From JADLHS01 sp020848635 (GTDB taxonomy: Bacteria; Verrucomicrobiota; Verrucomicrobiia; Limisphaerales; JADLHS01): a DNA stretch of 64,000 nucleotides. The DNA lies in NCBI GenBank assembly GCA_037044975.1, contig JBAOIL010000005.1, forward strand, positions 448,490 to 512,489. Reading direction: 5' to 3'. The position numbers and the translations under genes are program-made. Shown here piece after piece: positions 59,801 through 64,000 of this stretch. The first letter of the stretch is position 1. Each line of letters starts with the position of its first letter. The notes under the pieces are model-generated. The model saw only the letters and a list, made by a program, of their open reading frames with translations, did not search any database and had not been told where the DNA came from.

Positions 59801-60316
59801 ATGGCGGACATGCCAACGGTTGCAGAACAACTCCGCACGGCGCGCGAAGCCCGCCAACTCTCGGTCATCGAAGTCGCGGAGATCACCAAGATCCGCACGG
59901 ACCATATTCGGGCCCTCGAAGAAGGCAATTTCGACGTGTTCGTCGCGCCGGTTTACATCCGCGGTTTTACGCGCACCTACGCCACATTGTTGAAGCTGAA
60001 CGTGCCGGAAATCATTCAGGCGCTGACAGCCGAGCTCGGCCAGACGGAAAAATTTGCCGAGCCTCCGCCCCTTTCCAAGGAGGGGAAAGGCGCCCTCGAT
60101 TTCATGATGCTCCAGTTGTCCAAGGTGGATTGGCGAAAGGGGGCGGTCGTGCTGGGCGCTGCCGCCCTGATCGGGATCCTGGTTCTGGCCATTTGGCTAT
60201 GGCGGCGGCAGCGCAACGCCGATCCATCGGCTGGTCTGCCGCCGGCGGTCTATCAACCCGCCCGCCGACCCGCCGGGGAAACCTTGCCGTTGCCGACCCC
60301 CACGCCGCGCCGGTAG
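59801..60316 (+). CDS. Short RodZ-like protein (HTH plus membrane helix)
   Basis: 171-aa protein with an N-terminal XRE-type helix-turn-helix of the RodZ type (VAEQLRTAREARQLSVIEVAEITKIRTDHIRALEEGNFDVFVAPVYIRGFTRTYATLL), a linker, one transmembrane helix (about 110-130) and a short Pro/Arg-rich tail. The periplasmic DUF4115 domain of full RodZ is missing. RodZ links MreB to the cell-wall machinery. The nearby pgsA and rimO genes match the usual rodZ-pgsA-rimO neighbourhood, but here rodZ faces them. A Met three codons later is an alternative start. Confidence 0.9.
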   Translation: MADMPTVAEQLRTAREARQLSVIEVAEITKIRTDHIRALEEGNFDVFVAPVYIRGFTRTYATLLKLNVPEIIQALTAELGQTEKFAEPPPLSKEGKGALDFMMLQLSKVDWRKGAVVLGAAALIGILVLAIWLWRRQRNADPSAGLPPAVYQPARRPAGETLPLPTPTPRR

Positions 60317-60429
60317 CGGGCGAAAAACCTTCCGAAACAAGGGAGGCATCGCAGAACTCCCGTCCGATGCGCGCCCGGGCACGAGCAGCGTCAACGCGAT
60401 GCCGAGGGATGACCGGTTTCAACCGCCAG

Positions 60430-61053
60430 CTAAACATCCCGGAGATACAGGTGCCGGTTGCGCCACAAATACAAAATCCCTGACGTTGTTGTCAGTATTA
60501 ACGTCACCCACAACGCGAGCATCACGAACCACGGCCCCCACGGGAGCAGCGCCGCCTTGAGCCAGGGCCACCACTCGACGCTCGCATCCATCACCAACAA
60601 CGCGATGATCGCGACCATTTGTGAAATCGTCTTGTGTTTCCCGTAGCGCTCGGCGGCAAGAACGACATTCTTCGACGCGGCGAGCAGCCGCAATCCGGTG
60701 ATTGCCAGTTCGCGCGCGACGATAATGACCACCATCCAGGCGTGAACTTTGGGCGAGAACGAAAATGCGCCAAGGTGCAGCACGGGTGGTGGCGTCAACA
60801 CATGGCGCTCGATCAAGGCGATAAACGCCGAGCAGGTCATGATCTTGTCCGCAAGCGGATCCATGAGGATGCCAAAATTGGTGATGAGTTTGCGCTGCCG
60901 CGCAATCTTGCCGTCGAGATAGTCCGTGATGCCGGCCAGGCTGAAGAAAACCAGCGCCAGGGTGTCGTTCACGGGCGAACGCGAAAACATGGCCCAGAGA
61001 AACGCGGCGGTGAGCACGAACCGCGAGACGGTGAGTTTGTTTGGGAGATTCAT
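60430..61053 (-). CDS. pgsA: CDP-diacylglycerol-glycerol-3-phosphate 3-phosphatidyltransferase
   Basis: 207-aa membrane enzyme of phosphatidylglycerol synthesis. The CDP-alcohol phosphotransferase motif is complete: DYLDGKIARQRKLITNFGILMDPLADK (D44, D47, G48, A51, R52, G61, D65, D69). Five or six helices. An internal hydrophilic loop HVLTPPPVLHLGAFSFSPKVHA lies between helices. The ATG overlaps the stop of rimO by 4 bases, so the two genes are translationally coupled. Confidence 0.95.
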   Translation of the reverse strand: MNLPNKLTVSRFVLTAAFLWAMFSRSPVNDTLALVFFSLAGITDYLDGKIARQRKLITNFGILMDPLADKIMTCSAFIALIERHVLTPPPVLHLGAFSFSPKVHAWMVVIIVARELAITGLRLLAASKNVVLAAERYGKHKTISQMVAIIALLVMDASVEWWPWLKAALLPWGPWFVMLALWVTLILTTTSGILYLWRNRHLYLRDV

Positions 61054-62741
61054 GCCGGCTCCGCCATCAAGTCGTAGTCCGTGTGGCCGACAACTTTCAC
61101 GCGGGCAAATTCACCGATCGGTAATTTGCCGCGCACATACACGCGCCCGTCAATGTCCGGGGCATCCGCCGCGCCGCGGGCGATTAAATAGTTGCGGGCG
61201 GAGAATTGGGAGTTGCGGGCTTCAGTGTCCCGCATCAAACCATGTTCCCAGGAACTCACATTTGCGGCCTGCAATTGTTTTGCGCTGGCGGCACCCTCCA
61301 CCAACACCTTGAGCGTGCGCCCCATGAATGATTCGGATACGGCCACGGCGACTTCGTGCTGCGCCGCCATGGCGAGCTCGCGCCGGCGTTGCTTCACCTT
61401 TTCGGAAAGCTGTCCGCTCATCGCGCCCGCGCGGGTCGCATCCTCCTGCGAATAGGCGAAAATGCCGAGCCGCTCGAACTTCGCCGTGCGAATAAAACCG
61501 AGGAGACTGTTGAAACACGCCTCCGTTTCACCCGGAAATCCCACGATGAAGGTCGTCCGCAGCGTAATGCCCGGCACCCCGGCACGGATGCGCTCGATCA
61601 GGTCCTCGATGTATTGCCGCGACGTCTCGCGCCGCATTCGCTCCAGCATGTTTTCGTGAATGTGCTGCAGCGGGATGTCCACGTAGCGGGCCACCTTGGG
61701 ACATTCGGCGAGGGTTTGAATCAATTCGTCGGTCCAGTGCGCCGGGTGCGTATAGAGCAGGCGAATCCAGAAATCACCCGGCAGCGAATTCAGTTCTCGC
61801 AGCAGCGTGCAAATCGTCGTGGCATTTGTGGCCAGCGATTTTGTCGCAGCGGCGAACTTCGCCGGCGACGAAATCGCACGCGTATGATTCGCCCGCAGGT
61901 CCAGGCCGTAGTAGGTAGAATCCTGCGAAATGAGATTCAACTCCTTGACGCCATCGGCCAACAGGGCTTTGGCCTCGGCGACCAGATCGCTTTGTGTCCG
62001 GCTGCGATGCGTGCCCCGCATCCGGGGAATGATGCAAAAGCTGCAGGGATGGTTGCAGCCCTCGGCGATCTTGACGTAAGCGAAGTGGCGCGGCGTGAGC
62101 CGAAAACGCGGGGTGGCGTAGTCGGGGATGTAGTCGGGGCGGGCGGTGATGTCGAGCAGGGGCGCGTTTAACGGGGGAATAATGGGCGCAACCACTGTCC
62201 GGGTCTTCCCAAACTTCTCCGTGCCCCGCACGCCTTCGGATGCCTCATGGTCATCCGGCAAGTTGCCCTGGTCCAACTTCGCCAACCGGGCAGAAATATT
62301 CTTACTCCTGGCTTTGACCCTCGACCCTTGACCCTCGGCCAGCTTGGCTGTCCGCCGTGCCAACGCCTGTCGCACGATGTCGGCGACTTGGGCAACTTGA
62401 TCAATGCCCATGAACGCGTCCACTTCCGGGAAGAGTTTTGGAAGTTCTTCGCGGAAGCGCTGGGACAGACAGCCGGAAACGACCAGGCCCTGACCGCGCT
62501 GGTTGGCCTCGCGCACCGCGGCGGATTCAAGAATGGTGTCCACGCTTTCCTCCTGCGCTGAGTCAATGAACGAACAGGTGTTGACGATGACCACATCGGC
62601 CCGCGCCGGGTCGTTGGTAATCTCAACCCCGTCCTTGAGCAGCGAGCCCAGCATGATTTCGGCGTCCACCAGATTCTTGGCGCAACCGAGGGAAATCAGC
62701 CCCACCCGCAAGGGACGGTCTTTGGCAGTTGTTTTTGACAC
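61050..62741 (-). CDS. rimO: Ribosomal protein uS12 methylthiotransferase
   Basis: 563-aa radical SAM methylthiotransferase, about 120 residues longer than typical RimO. N-terminal cluster cysteines are C20, C56 and C91; the radical SAM cluster is GCNHPCSFC (C229, C233, C236); a C-terminal TRAM domain follows. The extra length comes from an insertion at ~130-195 before the radical SAM domain, another at ~265-290 after YYGLDLRA, and a smaller one in TRAM (~507-517). Two of these contain degenerate 7-base repeats in frame. Conserved motifs are intact, so the enzyme should be active. Confidence 0.95.
   Translation of the reverse strand: MSKTTAKDRPLRVGLISLGCAKNLVDAEIMLGSLLKDGVEITNDPARADVVIVNTCSFIDSAQEESVDTILESAAVREANQRGQGLVVSGCLSQRFREELPKLFPEVDAFMGIDQVAQVADIVRQALARRTAKLAEGQGSRVKARSKNISARLAKLDQGNLPDDHEASEGVRGTEKFGKTRTVVAPIIPPLNAPLLDITARPDYIPDYATPRFRLTPRHFAYVKIAEGCNHPCSFCIIPRMRGTHRSRTQSDLVAEAKALLADGVKELNLISQDSTYYGLDLRANHTRAISSPAKFAAATKSLATNATTICTLLRELNSLPGDFWIRLLYTHPAHWTDELIQTLAECPKVARYVDIPLQHIHENMLERMRRETSRQYIEDLIERIRAGVPGITLRTTFIVGFPGETEACFNSLLGFIRTAKFERLGIFAYSQEDATRAGAMSGQLSEKVKQRRRELAMAAQHEVAVAVSESFMGRTLKVLVEGAASAKQLQAANVSSWEHGLMRDTEARNSQFSARNYLIARGAADAPDIDGRVYVRGKLPIGEFARVKVVGHTDYDLMAEPA
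61191..61220. repeat. Degenerate heptamer array inside rimO, TRAM region
   Basis: Plus-strand units GTTGCGG, GCGGAGA, ATTGGGA and GTTGCGG. The first and fourth are identical, 21 bases apart; they encode ARNSQFSARNY-like sequence. Confidence 0.65.
62309..62338. repeat. Degenerate heptamer array inside rimO, N-terminal insertion
   Basis: Minus-strand units GAGGGTC, AAGGGTC, GAGGGTC and AAAGCCA, in frame in the 130-195 insertion. Confidence 0.7.
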
Positions 62742-62793
62742 TGGCCGGGCACCCTACGCAAAGCGAGCGAGCGAGGCAACCTCGCGCTGCGGT

Positions 62794-64000
62794 TCACTTG
62801 CCCGGCGGAACTGCGGGCGTATTCGTGCCGCCAGCCGGCGCATTCGTGCCCGCGGCGGGCAGGGCGATTTCGGGTGGCAGCCGCAGTTGCGTCCGCAAGA
62901 TGGCGCGCATCTCGAACGGCAGCGAAGCGGTGGTCGGATCCAGCAGCCGTTCACGCACTTCCTTCTCAGTCTCCTCCACCGGCGGCAGGCCGATGCGATC
63001 TTCGTTGCCCTTGATGTTGCTCATGTACCGAATCCCGCAACATCCGGGCCTTGAGTCGGTAGCCGGCGGAGCGTTCAGGCTGACCCAGGACTAAATCAAC
63101 AAAACCACGGATCAACATGCCTTCGATGGCGGCTTTCACGCGATCCCGCGAAGTTTCGCCCAAATCCTCCACAATCCGCGCCACGGCGTATTCGTTGAGG
63201 GTAAGATTGCGCGGAAACGAGTTCGTGTTGCCATCAATCAGGAATTTTTCGGGATACTTTTCGCCGAGATATTTGTACCACTGCGCCGAATCCGCCAGGC
63301 GGTTGTTTTCATAGAGAAAATAGACCGCGTCGCGCAGAAAATTCCGGTGCGCCTTCTCGATATGGTCGCGATTCGGGGCGTCCTCCTGCATCGCCTGTTC
63401 GTAGGCCGCGCTGACTTTGGGAATGATGTCGAGGTTGGGACCAAACTCGAATGACTTGGCGAAGGGATTCGCCGCGAGGCGACCGCGCTGGAAACTCAGT
63501 TGCATGGACTGGTAGATGGCGCGGCGCAACTGGATCAAGTCGTCCGGTTTTATTTTTGTCGGATGCTCCCGCGCCTTCTCCAATCCGAGCGCACCCCAGT
63601 AGATGGCGTGCGATTCGGGCAGCCGCCATTCCAGCGGCCCGTAGCGCTCGTCCACCACCTTCATGAACTTCGGATCCATCTTGTATTTATTGGTCAGCAA
63701 CTGGAAACGCTGCCGCGCGTCGTCGGTCGGCGCATTGATTAATTCATCCAGGTCGGGAGTTTTATCGGCGAAGACCTTAGACATCTCCTTCAACCACTCC
63801 TGCTTGTAGCGCATGTTCGCGTCGTCAAGGTTGGCCCCCATCTTGTGTTGGAAGAACCACGCCAGCTCGCGATAGATGAGCGTCTCGTTCGGGTTAAATC
63901 GCAGGCCATCGTCCCGCAACAGCGCAATGCCGCGCTGGACCCAGCGCCAGCGATCATCGAAATCCTTGAACTTGACCGAAATGTTGTAGGCCATGTTCCA
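62794..64000 (-). pseudogene. Large hypothetical protein, C-terminal part, frameshifted
   Basis: The reading frame enters from the right edge of the window, so the 5' end is missing. The visible part is soluble and helical with TPR-like character (RWVQRGIALLRDDGLRFNPNETLIYRELAWFFQHKMG, AHRNFLRDAVYFLYENNRLADSAQWYKYLGEKYPEKF). Near 63020-63040 the frame changes: the sequence continues as IRYMSNIKGNEDRIGLPPVEETEKEVRERL to a Pro/Ala/Thr-rich tail ending at 62794. One surplus base would explain it. No named family recognised. The Met at 63994 is probably internal. Confidence 0.75.

Overview
The window looks like a chromosomal segment of a GC-rich member of the Verrucomicrobiota, most like the Pedosphaera/Limisphaerales group. 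This is an inference from gene content, with no phylogeny behind it. The clues are a sulfatase beside a ceramidase-like hydrolase, a pseudopilin segment with the LLPALSKAK signature, a long secreted repeat protein whose C-terminal module has the PDVTLPMSGW...FYRIVSP form common in that phylum, a zinc-finger anti-sigma/ECF sigma pair, MauG-type peroxidase and many DUF-type envelope proteins. There are no rRNA genes, CRISPR arrays, intact insertion sequences or phage genes. One tRNA (Gly-CCC) is present.

Layout. 1-5.2 kb: a metallophosphoesterase/acylphosphatase pair, an orphan HlyD-type lipoprotein, and a four-gene ion-homeostasis operon on the minus strand (TerC, CNNM/CBS transporter, a bacterial NaV/CaV-type channel, a PGPGW membrane protein) in which every junction is a 4-bp overlap. 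5.5-11.6 kb: a minus-strand stress cluster with a TerB/DUF697 protein, a site-2 protease with CBS domains, two tandem-domain universal stress proteins, an HPF-like protein, an unknown protein and a zinc metallopeptidase. 11.9-21.7 kb: mixed genes (TspO, CIA30, TauE-type permease, a phosphoesterase, a secreted beta-helix protein, NfeD-type protease, rhodanese, cytochrome c peroxidase). 21.5-25.4 kb: ECF sigma, methyltransferase and anti-sigma genes, divergent from two thymidylate-kinase-like proteins and a ROK kinase. 25.8-38.5 kb: two very large envelope or secreted proteins. 38.6-48.0 kb: a compact aa3-type cytochrome oxidase locus with heme A synthesis and assembly genes, then dusB. 48.1-52.1 kb: ribH, tig, a DUF192 lipoprotein, panC and a Dabb protein. 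52.1-53.5 kb: a small foreign-looking patch with a serine-recombinase remnant. 53.8-64 kb: glycosyltransferase, tRNA, ceramidase-like protein and sulfatase, phosphatase, FmdB, a short RodZ-like protein, pgsA, rimO and a partial large protein.

Three observations stand out. (1) A locus of about 7.7 kb (25806-33498) encodes what reads as one giant membrane protein made of two related halves. The first half contains an embedded pseudopilin-like segment. The reading frame is broken three times. (2) Five short degenerate arrays with a 7-base period, resembling cyanobacterial STRR repeats, are scattered over the window. Three lie in frame inside conserved proteins (two in rimO, one in a glycosyltransferase), one forms part of a signal peptide and one is intergenic. 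(3) The ion channel carries the natural selectivity-filter sequence TLDNWAD, close to the engineered calcium-selective TLDDWAD.

Eight reading-frame breaks were seen in five loci: two in the M50 protease, one in a universal stress protein, three in the giant protein, one in the recombinase remnant and one in the last gene. So many, including closely spaced compensating ones, make uncorrected consensus indels a serious alternative to real gene decay. Frameshifted entries should be read with that in mind.
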